Shown here piece after piece: positions 17,717 through 26,311 of a stretch of DNA of 44,358 bases. Positions within the stretch are counted from its first letter, which is position 1. Every line of letters begins with the position of its first letter. The stretch spans positions 2,432,627-2,476,984 of the forward strand of contig NZ_LT745763.1 of NCBI RefSeq assembly GCF_900166595.1, in the 5' to 3' direction. This DNA is from Virgibacillus dokdonensis. Lineage in GTDB: Bacteria > Bacillota > Bacilli > Bacillales > Amphibacillaceae. The translations under genes were made by a program, and so were the position numbers. A model generated the notes under the pieces. It saw only the letters and a program-made list of their open reading frames with translations, was not told where the DNA came from and made no database searches.

Positions 17717-17892
17717 TATTCCGTATGCTTTGATTGAAATTGTCTTTCCATATCATATTTGTTTAGTAACTTGTCTAATTCTTGACTTAATTCAATGGCT
17801 TCTAAATTAGTAAAGCCTTTCTCTAAAGCAACTTCTGTCATTCGGTACCGTAAATATTCTATACGTTTTAATAATTCATCTGTCGTGTTCAT
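17713..17892 (-). CDS. Spo0E-family aspartyl-phosphate phosphatase
   Basis: 59 residues with the Spo0E signature SQELD (residues 39-43) in the second of two predicted helices, preceded by 'EIEYLR'-type helix 1 residues. Such proteins dephosphorylate Spo0A~P and delay sporulation. The ATG at 17892 has 'ggaggtag' upstream, but with an unusually long gap of about 16 bases and no better in-frame start, so translation may be weak or the start atypical. The stop overlaps that of patA by four bases, tail to tail. Confidence 0.8.
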   Translation of the reverse strand: MNTTDELLKRIEYLRYRMTEVALEKGFTNLEAIELSQELDKLLNKYDMERQFQSKHTEY

Positions 17893-18553
17893 TGTAGATA
17901 AAGAGCTACCTCCTTTTTCTGTAGTATATCATAGCAAACCCGTTCTGAATTTGCAGTCGACCTTTGTTGGTTTATGGCCTAAAAGTCAGGTGCTAAAGCC
18001 CTTTAAACAAATCGAAAACTTATGGAACTCATTAACGTCAGCCTTCCTTTTTAGAAAGTCTTACAGCACATTATATCAAGATAAAAATTTGCAACATAGT
18101 GCAAATAGCCTAGCTAATAGTCATGAGGATGGTAATATTGATTAGACAATTACCTTATGATCACTTTTATATAATACAGACTTGCATTAAATGTAGCATA
18201 GGTTGACAGAATATGACAAGCTTTTAGCTATTCGTAAATTATTAAAAAGCTTGGCCTGTCGCTATTCGAGTTTTAAAAAAGAATAGCGCATATGCAATTG
18301 AAACAGTAGTTATTTTTGCAACTTATAACAGGACTAAAGGCCTTTATTCTTATTCAAAAACGCCAAATATTTATTTTAGTCCTTACTTGTTTTTCCAATT
18401 TCAAATGAATTAAAACATGGATAAATTAGTTAAAGTGCTAATACGAAGAGTTTCTACCGGTAAATGAATATGAATTTAAGCTTTTACGCTCGCTTAGTTA
18501 CTATCTCTGTGCTACTATATTAGTGAAATGTTTTTTGGGAAAGGATGTCTTCG
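17893..18553. other. Intergenic region between the spo0E-like gene and sip
   Basis: No gene is supported in these 661 bases. An open frame on the plus strand (17795-18145) overlaps the spo0E-like gene and has no ribosome site. At 18330-18383 a hairpin 'aggactaaa' / 'tttagtcct' has an inner weak stem. Around 18240-18275, 'aaaagcttggcctgtcgct' is a degenerate trace of module C, and 'gaaagtcttacagcac' near 18055 resembles module A. Confidence 0.4.
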
Positions 18554-19078
18554 GTGACAAAATCAAACAAGAAAAACGAATGGATAGAATGGGCAAAAGC
18601 AATTATTATTGCGATTTTAATTGCTTTCTTTATAAAAACATTTATTTTCGCAACATCTATTGTTGAAGGAGAAAGCATGGACCCCACTCTCCAAAACGGT
18701 GAAAGAGTAATTTTTAATAAGCTTATATATATTCTTGATGAGCCAGAACGCGGAGACATTGTTATTATTGAAAAACCTTATAAAAATTATGTGAAACGTG
18801 TTATTGGGCTGCCTGGGGAAACAATTGAAATAAACGATGGTAGTCTCTATATAAACGGGGAAAGATATGACCAAACTTTTCTAAGTGAAGAGGTGCAACG
18901 CCAATCTGGTAATTATGGGCCAGAAAAAATTCCTGAAGGCAGTTATTTCGTAATGGGCGATAATCGTGCCATCAGCAAGGATAGTCGTAATGGATTAGGT
19001 TACATTGAAGAAGATGAAATTATTGGACGGTCAGAGTTTGTAATTTTTCCATTTGATCAATGGACACTAACAAGATAG
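18554..19078 (+). CDS. Type I signal peptidase (SipS/SipT-like)
   Basis: 174-residue membrane serine protease removing signal peptides from exported proteins. One N-terminal anchor (about 14-34), then the catalytic serine S41 in 'GESMDPTL', lysine K81 in 'YVKRVIGLPGE', and the family box 'MGDNR...SKDSRNGLG' near residues 134-149. The GTG at 18554 lies 9 bases from 'gggaaagg'; the in-frame ATG at 18545 would be one base from it. The single anchor and short length fit the Gram-positive P-type enzymes. Confidence 0.9.
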   Translation: MTKSNKKNEWIEWAKAIIIAILIAFFIKTFIFATSIVEGESMDPTLQNGERVIFNKLIYILDEPERGDIVIIEKPYKNYVKRVIGLPGETIEINDGSLYINGERYDQTFLSEEVQRQSGNYGPEKIPEGSYFVMGDNRAISKDSRNGLGYIEEDEIIGRSEFVIFPFDQWTLTR

Positions 19079-19110
19079 AGCTGGATAATAATTGTCCAGC
19101 TCTATCTTAT
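19076..19110 (+). terminator. Intrinsic terminator of sip
   Basis: Stem 'tagagctgga' / 'tccagctcta' with a 9-base loop, starting at the stop codon itself and followed by 'tcttattttctt'. Confidence 0.75.
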
Positions 19111-19214
19111 TTTCTTATTCAATTCAGAAACATAACACAAACATAATTTCCCTTAAAATATTTATGCCCCATACACTTCAAAAGTTATGTTTTAGTTGTA
19201 AATTTACCATGAAT

Positions 19215-19304
19215 TTACTTTTCACTGTCAAATACACAATAACCAAGATTCAGTATTAAAATGGCGAAACAAATAACCGCAAATGTAATTTCCATATTTT
19301 CCAT
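19215..19304 (-). CDS. Possible holin-like/type I toxin-like hydrophobic peptide
   Basis: 29-residue open frame: acidic start (MENMEI), one hydrophobic segment of about 18 residues ('FAVICFAILILNLGYCVF'), then a charged tail (DSEK). This is the build of Bacillus type I toxins and the holin-like toxin family. It has a good ribosome site 'aGGGGGTG' about 10 bases before the ATG, and upstream on the minus strand a plausible promoter 'TTCCAA' - 16 - 'TATGAT' near 19425-19452, which would give a leader of about 120 bases. No antitoxin RNA promoter was identified. A short chance frame is the main alternative. Confidence 0.45.
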   Translation of the reverse strand: MENMEITFAVICFAILILNLGYCVFDSEK

Positions 19305-19530
19305 ATAACAGTTGCACCCCCTAAATCATGTACTATATTTAAGTACGAATGTTCAAAAGTTCACTGCCACACGTTTACATTTTAGTCAAACTTAAGAACA
19401 ATCCCCCACTATACAACTCCAGTATATCATACCAATTTTAAATAACGTTGGAAAGAAAAAATATGATAAAATATAATTACATGGTTGTTATGACAAACAA
19501 GTAGAATGGTTCCTTCACCCCAAGGCTTGT

Positions 19531-19713
19531 CTAGAGACTTAAACTTATGCTAGTCTTTATAGCGAAAAAACGCTGTCGTTTTGCTTATACGTAATCTTAA
19601 ACTTTTATATCTAAAAGCTATTATACGTATTGGCGTGAAGATGCTGTTATCTCCAATTTACACTTGTCAGACTTAGGCTTTTCCAATTCGTGAAGTGGAA
19701 TCTTACAGCACCG
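19531..19713 (+). repeat. Module C followed by inverted module A
   Basis: 19531-19627 has module C with 'aaaaaacgctgtcgttttgc' and the AT tail ending 'ctattatacg'. Then 19640-19713 has 'atgctgttatctcc' ... 'tggaatcttacagcacc', whose ends pair (tgctgt/acagca), as in 28821-28873. The element fills the leader of the zinc-ribbon gene at 19751. The remaining bases of 19105-19530 hold only the candidate small peptide gene. Confidence 0.6.
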
Positions 19714-19750
19714 TATATCCATGATAAATCCTAGATTAGCAGGTGATTGC

Positions 19751-20908
19751 ATGCTTCATTGTCCTTATTGTAGCACTCTAACAAAAGAAAATGAGACGTA
19801 TTGTATGAAATGTGGAAGAATGCTTCCTGAAGATAGATATCATCGACTTAGTAGTAAACCAAACTTTTTTAAACGGTGGAAATCACCAATACTATCTACA
19901 GTTATTTTATTATTTTTTGTTATTTCTTTATATGTCACTTTGGAAATGCGTACTGCGAAAGCTAAAGATTATTACACAAAAGGTGAAGAAAAGGTACTGG
20001 ATCAGGATTTTAAAACAGCACAGTCCTTATTACAAGACGCCCTTGATATGAAGGATAATTTCCAACAAGCCGAAATTTCCTTAGCCTTTATGAACCAAGC
20101 TTTGTCGATGGAACAAACACTACAAAAAACGGAACAATTACTTAAAGAAAAAAAATATACACAAGCCTTAGAAATTTTAAATGAATCAGAGAAAGGTTTG
20201 CAAGATTATAATGGTGAAGCTGTAAACAAGTTGGTTGAACGTGTTACAAAACAAAGGAACAAGATTAATATAGAGAAATTAAGACAGGCACTAAAACAAG
20301 AACCAGAAATAGATCAATTAAAAGTATTGCTTTGGGACGCTGTATCCATTGAAACTGAAGAAGCTGAACAATTAACAGCTATTATACGTGAGCAAATTGT
20401 TAATTTTGTGTTTGCTAAAGCAAGTGAGCAATTAAAGAACAACCAATTTAGTGATGCCAACCTTATCGTCAAAGACGGATTAAAATATGCACCAGATTCA
20501 GAAAAGTTGTTAAGCTTACAAACAACGGTGGATAAAGAAAAAGTAGCATTTGAAACTGCACAGCAAAGTAGAATAGAACAAGCAATGAATACAGCAAATA
20601 AAGAACAGCAAATGAATGAATCTGATGCTATTAAACTGAAACAAATTGAAACAACCAAAGATGATCAAGGAAACCTTGTAGTAAAAGGACAAGTACAAAG
20701 CGTTGCAACTATTCCTATTAACTCCATTAGGGTGCAATATAGCATTACTACGGATAAGGGTGAAGCAATATTGACAAATGAAGTATACGTATATCCTGAA
20801 GAATTATACCCTGAAGAAACAGGCCACTTTGAATTTACCCATTATGATGTAAATATTAATCAGGAGTTAACCGCTGAAGTGGAGACGATAGCTTGGTATA
20901 CGAAATAA
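19751..20908 (+). CDS. Zinc-ribbon membrane protein with C-terminal FxLYD-like domain
   Basis: 385 residues. Cytoplasmic zinc ribbon (C4-x2-C7 ... C18-x2-C21), a transmembrane helix (about 45-63), then a long extracellular helical region (about 70-290, TPR-like or coiled) and a beta-rich C-terminal domain of about 80 residues resembling FxLYD domains. The layout recalls TcaA/YvbJ-type zinc-ribbon envelope proteins. The ATG at 19751 has 'aggtga' in front; an open frame to 19721 lacks a ribosome site. Only 27 bases separate it from the HtrA-like protease start, so the two probably act together in envelope stress or quality control (inference). Confidence 0.75.
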   Translation: MLHCPYCSTLTKENETYCMKCGRMLPEDRYHRLSSKPNFFKRWKSPILSTVILLFFVISLYVTLEMRTAKAKDYYTKGEEKVLDQDFKTAQSLLQDALDMKDNFQQAEISLAFMNQALSMEQTLQKTEQLLKEKKYTQALEILNESEKGLQDYNGEAVNKLVERVTKQRNKINIEKLRQALKQEPEIDQLKVLLWDAVSIETEEAEQLTAIIREQIVNFVFAKASEQLKNNQFSDANLIVKDGLKYAPDSEKLLSLQTTVDKEKVAFETAQQSRIEQAMNTANKEQQMNESDAIKLKQIETTKDDQGNLVVKGQVQSVATIPINSIRVQYSITTDKGEAILTNEVYVYPEELYPEETGHFEFTHYDVNINQELTAEVETIAWYTK

Positions 20909-20935
20909 ATTGCTTTTTCAATTGAGGTGCAGCAC

Positions 20936-22069
20936 ATGATAAAAAATAAATATATTCCGGTTATTTTATCAAGTATTATTCTTCTCATCGGGTTTATTCT
21001 ACTTATTACTATGTATCAACAATGGAAACAGGAGCGTATACAGATTAGCAACCCTGTTCTCAACCAAATAACTACAAGTAATGAGGAGCTTAATTTAAAG
21101 TCCATCATTCATGAAGCAGAAAAAAATGTGATTCAAATTGAAAGTCAAACAGAAGACAGTAGCTTGACAGGTTCGGGCTTTCTTTATAATAAACAAGGCG
21201 ATATTATAACGAATGCACATGTCATTAAAGATGCAGATGTAATTTATGTAAGAACGGCAGATGCGCAAATTTATCCAGCCGCTGTTGTCGGGGTAGGAAA
21301 GGAGACGGATATTGCTGTCATTCGTGTCCCTCAGCTTGCTGGAGCCTTTATGAATGTAGAGAAAAATAAATCCCCGGAAACTGGAGATGAAGTCATTGCC
21401 TTAGGTAGTCCACATGGCTTTCAAAATACAGTTACTCTAGGTATTATATCCGGACAAGAACGGGATTTGTCCGTGGACGGCTTTCATTATAAAAACGCCT
21501 ACCAAATCTCTGCTCAAATTGCAGAAGGAAATAGCGGTGGCCCCTTAATTGACCGTAAGACTGGAAATGTTGTTGGAATTAATTCTGTAGGGACAAAAGA
21601 TGGATCTATTGGTTTTAGCATTCCTATAACAGATGTCATTAAACAAATTGAGGCATGGTCAAATGAAGCAAAGACGGAAGAATTGAACTTTGCCCGCACT
21701 TCTGACCTTATAAGTAAAAAAGATCCTAAGAAATTAAAAGAGGACGCAGAGTATTTAATTACCTACTTCCTTGATAGCATTGAACTTCGTGATTACGTAA
21801 ATGCATATGCATTATTAGCAAATGATATGCTTTCTAAAACTTCATATAAAGATTTTAGAAATGATTATGTCGATTTTATTAACGTAGCTTTTGATGAACC
21901 CAAAAGCAACATCACTGAGGATAATCAAGTACAATCTACATTGAGTATAACCATTGAGAAGCGGGTAGAAGATAAAGGTAAATCTGAAAAAGAGTTGTAC
22001 GAATATACATTTACTACAAAATATGAGAATGATCAACCAAAAATTTCCAGTATTAAAGTTAACAAATAA
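20936..22069 (+). CDS. Membrane-anchored trypsin-like serine protease (HtrA-like, no PDZ)
   Basis: 377 residues. N-terminal anchor (about 7-26), an S1C/HtrA-type protease domain (about 55-240) with triad H95 ('TNAHVIK'), D125 ('TDIAVIR') and S200 ('EGNSGGPL'), then a 110-residue C-terminal domain (about 265-377) that is not a PDZ domain and may be NTF2-like. The usual HtrA PDZ domain is missing. The ATG at 20936 follows 'gaggtg'; a GTG at 20927 is in frame but closer. Second gene of the operon with the zinc-ribbon protein, so that protein may supply substrate recognition in place of PDZ (speculative). Confidence 0.82.
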   Translation: MIKNKYIPVILSSIILLIGFILLITMYQQWKQERIQISNPVLNQITTSNEELNLKSIIHEAEKNVIQIESQTEDSSLTGSGFLYNKQGDIITNAHVIKDADVIYVRTADAQIYPAAVVGVGKETDIAVIRVPQLAGAFMNVEKNKSPETGDEVIALGSPHGFQNTVTLGIISGQERDLSVDGFHYKNAYQISAQIAEGNSGGPLIDRKTGNVVGINSVGTKDGSIGFSIPITDVIKQIEAWSNEAKTEELNFARTSDLISKKDPKKLKEDAEYLITYFLDSIELRDYVNAYALLANDMLSKTSYKDFRNDYVDFINVAFDEPKSNITEDNQVQSTLSITIEKRVEDKGKSEKELYEYTFTTKYENDQPKISSIKVNK

Positions 22070-22096
22070 AAGTTGAAGTAGTCTTCAAAATTGGCA

Positions 22097-22330
22097 AATA
22101 CAAGCTGGACAAGTCTAACTGGAAGACCAACAGCACTTAAAGACCTTTTTTTCGTAAAAGGTCTTTAAACCATACCTTGAAGCTACTAAACAATTAGTTG
22201 GGATGAAAGGACTCCCACTGATAAAGATTTATTTACACTATAGGAAAGTATAAAAGTTTAAATGTTTATAGTATAAGAAAAACTATGCCATTCGCCGTAA
22301 GACTTGGCGACAAGCCAAGTCTTTCTAATA
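22097..22330 (+). repeat. Near-complete A-B-C(inverted) dispersed element, best copy
   Basis: Module A ends 'ggaagaccaacagcac' (to 22136). Module B starts with the hairpin 'ttaaagacctttt' / 'aaaaggtctttaa' (22137-22168) and continues 'ccttgaagctactaaacaat', 'gggatgaaaggactccc', 'gataaagatttatttacac' (to 22237). Inverted module C (22238-22330) runs 'ctataggaaagtataaaag' to the hairpin 'agacttggcg' / 'agccaagtct' and ends 'ttctaa'. The first hairpin lies 68 bases after the HtrA-like stop and may terminate that operon. Nothing else is seen in 22331-22500. Confidence 0.65.
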
Positions 22331-22501
22331 ATGTTTAAAACATACTAATTTTTTCTCTGTGTCAACTCTTATTGTTCCAGTAGCATATATTCAGTAAAGT
22401 AGGTTTTAGCCTCCCTTATAATCAAAAGAAAAGTCTTGTAAAATCCAGTCATTCTATACATCTCTTAAGGCGTGTTTCAATTATCTAGGATAAACGTCCA
22501 A

Positions 22502-22528
22502 ACTTTTCTTACCTAATTGCATATGGTA
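22502..22528 (+). promoter_or_regulatory. Sigma-K-like promoter of the YjcZ-type gene
   Basis: 'AC' (22502-22503), 16-base spacer, then 'CATATGGTA' (22520-22528), which fits the sigma-K pattern AC-N16/17-CATANNNTA. It lies 27 bases before the start codon. Late mother-cell expression is inferred. Confidence 0.6.
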
Positions 22529-22554
22529 TAAGTGTAAGATTATTAGGAGGTGAA

Positions 22555-22704
22555 ATGATGGGATTCGGATATGGCGGAGGCTGTGGAAACCCAGGCTACG
22601 GTGGTTATGGCTACGGTTACGGTTGCGGAACTGGTAGCAACTTTGCGTTAATTGTGGTGCTTTTTATTTTATTAATCATTGTAGGTGCTGCATTTTACTG
22701 TTAA
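22555..22704 (+). CDS. YjcZ-family sporulation peptide
   Basis: 49 residues: a Gly/Tyr/Cys-rich N-terminal half (many GYG and GGY repeats, about 3-28), then one hydrophobic helix ('[18 protein letters not shown]') and a terminal cysteine. This is the build of YjcZ-type small sporulation or coat peptides common in Bacillaceae. It starts at a doubled ATG (22555/22558) behind 'aggaggtga'. The upstream sigma-K-like promoter and the downstream terminator make it a single-gene unit. Confidence 0.85.
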   Translation: MMGFGYGGGCGNPGYGGYGYGYGCGTGSNFALIVVLFILLIIVGAAFYC

Positions 22705-22717
22705 ATACGTTAAGGAG

Positions 22718-22757
22718 ACAGCTTGTGCCTTCCTTAAGGCACAAGCTGTTCTTTTTT
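22718..22757 (+). terminator. Strong intrinsic terminator
   Basis: Stem 'acagcttgtgcc' / 'ggcacaagctgt' (12 bp) with a 7-8 base loop, followed by 'tctttttta'. It ends the YjcZ-type transcript and may act on the convergent EAL gene too. Confidence 0.85.
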
Positions 22758-22770
22758 ATTTCATTTTATA

Positions 22771-24717
22771 TCAATTTGCTTTATTGTTCTTTTTAAGTAA
22801 CAGCTGTTCAACTTCTTCGGATGGTAAAGCTTTACTGAAATAGTAACCTTGCAATTGGTCGCACTGTTCCGCCTTTAAAAAGGCAAATTGTTCTTCTGTT
22901 TCTACTCCCTCTGCAACAACTTTCAAATTCAGTAAATGGCATAGTTGAATAATTGATTTTACAATCATGCGGTTCTCTTCATGACTTTGATCCATAAATA
23001 TTTTATCTATTTTTAATTTCGTAATTGGAAATAAACTAAGCAACTTTAAAGAAGAATAGCCAGTCCCAAAATCGTCAATCGATACTGGTATTCCTATATT
23101 TTGCAACTCCCGTAAAGTATGTAAAACTGTTTTTTCATTCGTCATGGCCATCGTCTCTGTTATTTCTAATTCCAAATAAGTTGGTGATAATCCAGTCTGA
23201 TCTAAAATATGCTCTACTTTTTGTAAAAATTTTTTTTGGTGAAATTGTATAGCGGATAAATTAACACTAATTGTAATTGGTTTATACCCTTGATCTTGCC
23301 ATTTTTTATTTTGTTTACAAGCCTGATATAATACCCATTCACCAATTTCGATAATGAAACCGGTTTTCTCAGCGATACCTATATATTCACTAGGAGCAAT
23401 ATATCCTTTTTCTGGGTGGTTCCAGCGCAATAGAGCTTCCATTCCTATAATTTCATTTGTTTTGAAATCGACCTGTGGCTGATAATGAAGCTCTAGTTGA
23501 TCTTCTTTAAATGCTTGCCGAAGTTCACTTTCTAGTGTTACGGTCGATTGAAATTTCTCAGAAATAGCTGATTCAAATATTTTGTAGCTGTTCCGTTGAT
23601 TATTTTTACTTTCATACATAGCAGAATTCGCGTGTTTTATTAAATCTTCAGCAGTAGTACCATGATGAGGAAATAGGCTGATTCCGATTGTTACGGTTGT
23701 GTAGATATCATATCCATTAATGGTGATAGGCTTCTTAAAAGCTTGAATTAGTTTCTTAGCAAACTCAATTACTGCCCTTTTATTCCTCATCCCTATTTGC
23801 ATAATGACAAATTTATCTCCACTCATTCTTGCAATGAATGTATCTACATGTAAAAATTTTTTCAATTGGAGAGCGCAAAGGCGGATTAATTCATCACCTA
23901 CCGCATAACCAAGTATGTCATTAACTTCTTTAAAGTAATCCAAATCGATCATATAAACCACAATAAATTGCTGTTCCTCATTGTTTTCAATTGCTTCTGT
24001 TAGTACATATTCAAAATAATAACGATTTGGCAAGTCTGTCAATTCATCATAATAAGCAAGGTACTCAATTCGATTTTTATTTGTTACTTGCTCTGTTACA
24101 TCTTTTAAGAAACAAACGCCTATGGTGTCATTTAAATCATATTGTAATAATTCAACAAAAAGCAGTCCGCCTTCTTTCGTTACTCCTTGCAGTTCATGAA
24201 ACACTTGCTTCTTAGTTAATTGCCTCTTCTCAAAAACTTGTGGAAAAAGGTTATGTATCGATAACGACGTGAGTTCTTGCTTCGAGTAAAGAAACATATG
24301 CGTGCTGTAAGCGTCAGCATCTATTATATCCCCATTTTTTTTAACATAAAGTATCGTACCTTTAAAATGCTCCGTGGCGAACGTGTCCAGCTTTTTTCTT
24401 ATTTCTTGCATTTGTTTAGAAACAAGAACTAGCTTCACAAAATAGTAAGGATCACCTTCACTTGCATGTAATACGGTAACTTCAATCATTTGTTTATGAA
24501 CATGTGTTACATATGTTAACTGATTGGATTCTTCTAAAGAGATGCATTTTAAATATCGATCTATACGCTCACCTACAGCAGATGAAACACCTAAAATTTC
24601 ATCTGCTGTATCATTGCCAGCAACAATGCCCCCATATTGATCGATAATCAAAACCGCATCACTTAATTGATCAAGCACTTGTTGTGTCATTGGGAAAATT
24701 TCCACTTGTTCTGGCAT
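22771..24717 (-). CDS. PAS-GGDEF-EAL protein, probable c-di-GMP phosphodiesterase
   Basis: 648-residue soluble signalling protein. One or two PAS-like domains (about 10-90 and 110-212), a GGDEF domain (about 215-380) and an EAL domain (about 395-640). The cyclase motif reads SGDKF (299-303) instead of GG(D/E)EF, so cyclase activity is unlikely; it may still bind GTP. The EAL domain keeps E-A-L (427-429), 'ETMAM', DDFGTGYSSL (548-557), EGVET (603-607) and QGYYF, so phosphodiesterase activity is likely. The ATG follows 'aggggag', 21 bases after ktrD on the same strand, implying co-transcription with the potassium channel gene. Confidence 0.88.
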   Translation of the reverse strand: MPEQVEIFPMTQQVLDQLSDAVLIIDQYGGIVAGNDTADEILGVSSAVGERIDRYLKCISLEESNQLTYVTHVHKQMIEVTVLHASEGDPYYFVKLVLVSKQMQEIRKKLDTFATEHFKGTILYVKKNGDIIDADAYSTHMFLYSKQELTSLSIHNLFPQVFEKRQLTKKQVFHELQGVTKEGGLLFVELLQYDLNDTIGVCFLKDVTEQVTNKNRIEYLAYYDELTDLPNRYYFEYVLTEAIENNEEQQFIVVYMIDLDYFKEVNDILGYAVGDELIRLCALQLKKFLHVDTFIARMSGDKFVIMQIGMRNKRAVIEFAKKLIQAFKKPITINGYDIYTTVTIGISLFPHHGTTAEDLIKHANSAMYESKNNQRNSYKIFESAISEKFQSTVTLESELRQAFKEDQLELHYQPQVDFKTNEIIGMEALLRWNHPEKGYIAPSEYIGIAEKTGFIIEIGEWVLYQACKQNKKWQDQGYKPITISVNLSAIQFHQKKFLQKVEHILDQTGLSPTYLELEITETMAMTNEKTVLHTLRELQNIGIPVSIDDFGTGYSSLKLLSLFPITKLKIDKIFMDQSHEENRMIVKSIIQLCHLLNLKVVAEGVETEEQFAFLKAEQCDQLQGYYFSKALPSEEVEQLLLKKNNKAN

Positions 24718-24738
24718 ACCATTCTCCCCTCACTTCAT

Positions 24739-26103
24739 TTACCCGATAATTAATTTTTCTTTCGGATAATGATAATTGCCACTCTGTTTGTTTGATCGAA
24801 ACATAAATAAAAATGTAATAATACCTACTCGTCCAATAAACATTAAGAACATTAAAATCAGTTTACTAAATGATGTTAATTCACTGGTTATCCCTAATGA
24901 AAGCCCCACCGTTCCAAAAGCCGATGTCACTTCAAACAGAATTTCTGTTAGCGTAAACGGCTCAACTACCGATATGAAAATAATAGAAGTAAAAACAAGT
25001 ATTAAAGCCATTAGAGTAACCGTAACGGCTTTTAATAAGTCTTCATCATACACCTCTCGCTTAAATAACCGAATACTTCTACCTCCCCTAGCATATGTTG
25101 CTATAAAAATAACAACTAAAATAAAGGTCGTTGTTCGAATACCTCCCCCCGCACTGCTTGGGGAAGCTCCAATAAACATTAAAAGCGACATAAACAAATG
25201 ATTAGGTTCTGAAAGTAAACTAACATCCATGGTTGACAGGCCGCCACTTCTAGTTGTAATAGATTGAAACAAAGAGTAAAACAAAATTTCATGCCAAGAT
25301 TTATCTGCAAAAAAGTGGAGAAAATCAAGAACAAACATACCCATTGCCCCAATAACGATTAAAACTAAAAAGGTACTGGTCGTAACTTTTGTAAACAAGC
25401 TGAAACGGATAAATTTACGCTTATCCGAGTCAGCAAATAAATATTCCTTTACTTCAATTAGTACTGGGAAGCCAATAGCTCCAAAGATAATTAACAACAT
25501 ATTTATAAACTGCACAAAATAATCATCTTTAAAAGGGATTAAAGAGGAGCCAGTAATATCAAACCCGCCATTAGATATAGCACTAATCGTTCCAAACATA
25601 CCATGTAAGTAAGCTTCTTTAGCTGAGTCGAAATATTGTAGGAAATACGTCCCTAAAACAAGAAAGCCGACTAACTCTATTGTTAGTAATACATACACGA
25701 TTTGCTTAATTAACCGCACCATTCCTCCGAACGTGGATTGATTTTGATCCGTCATGATTAAGCGTCTTTCTTTTAGCCCAATCTTTTTTCCTAGCAACAG
25801 CCATATAAATGTACTGATAGCCATTACTCCTACAGCCCCCAGTTGAAGAATGCAAGCAAGTAGAATAATTCCTGTAGTACTTAATGTATCTGCTACTGTT
25901 ATGGAACTTAGACCAGTTACACTTAAAGCACTTACAGCTGTAAATAACACATCAATAAAAGGTATTTCCACCCCATCCTGATGCGCAATCGGTAAAGATA
26001 AAATGACAGTTGAAAATAGTACAGCAAAAAAATAGAACAATAACAAAATCTGGACCGGCGATAACTTCCTTGCCCAGCGAACAATTGGTTTTTGGTAATG
26101 CAT
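24739..26103 (-). CDS. ktrD: Ktr potassium uptake channel subunit (KtrD/KtrB-type)
   Basis: 454-residue TrkH/KtrB-family membrane protein with four pore repeats; the filter-like turns are 'LSVTGLSSI', 'SNGGFDITG', 'TTRSGGLST' and 'AFGTVGLSLG'. It forms the K+ pathway, driven with Na+, under control of the cytoplasmic KtrC-type ring encoded at 225-890. The ATG at 26103 follows 'aaggag'. It heads a likely two-gene operon with the PAS-GGDEF-EAL protein. KtrB and KtrD are alike; KtrD is chosen because no ktrA is adjacent. Confidence 0.88.
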   Translation of the reverse strand: MHYQKPIVRWARKLSPVQILLLFYFFAVLFSTVILSLPIAHQDGVEIPFIDVLFTAVSALSVTGLSSITVADTLSTTGIILLACILQLGAVGVMAISTFIWLLLGKKIGLKERRLIMTDQNQSTFGGMVRLIKQIVYVLLTIELVGFLVLGTYFLQYFDSAKEAYLHGMFGTISAISNGGFDITGSSLIPFKDDYFVQFINMLLIIFGAIGFPVLIEVKEYLFADSDKRKFIRFSLFTKVTTSTFLVLIVIGAMGMFVLDFLHFFADKSWHEILFYSLFQSITTRSGGLSTMDVSLLSEPNHLFMSLLMFIGASPSSAGGGIRTTTFILVVIFIATYARGGRSIRLFKREVYDEDLLKAVTVTLMALILVFTSIIFISVVEPFTLTEILFEVTSAFGTVGLSLGITSELTSFSKLILMFLMFIGRVGIITFLFMFRSNKQSGNYHYPKEKLIIG

Positions 26104-26311
26104 AACCTTTTACTCCTTATTAACTATCAAAATTAGTAATCTCTCTATATACCAAGCAAAGCTTTAAGGTACGTTAAGCTCTTTCATCTCAACTAACAAT
26201 GGAAACTTGCGAAATCAAATATATCCATATTATATCAAGGAGATATTGAAAATGCTTGTAATATAGTAATTAAGTCGCAAGTTCTACTGTATTGGATGAA
26301 AAACTTTTATT

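Noticed and set aside
17795..18145. Plus-strand open frame of 116 codons
   Set aside because: It overlaps the Spo0E-like gene antisense, has no ribosome site, and its composition does not look coding.
24776..25201. Plus-strand open frame of 141 codons
   Set aside because: Antisense shadow of ktrD with no initiation signal.
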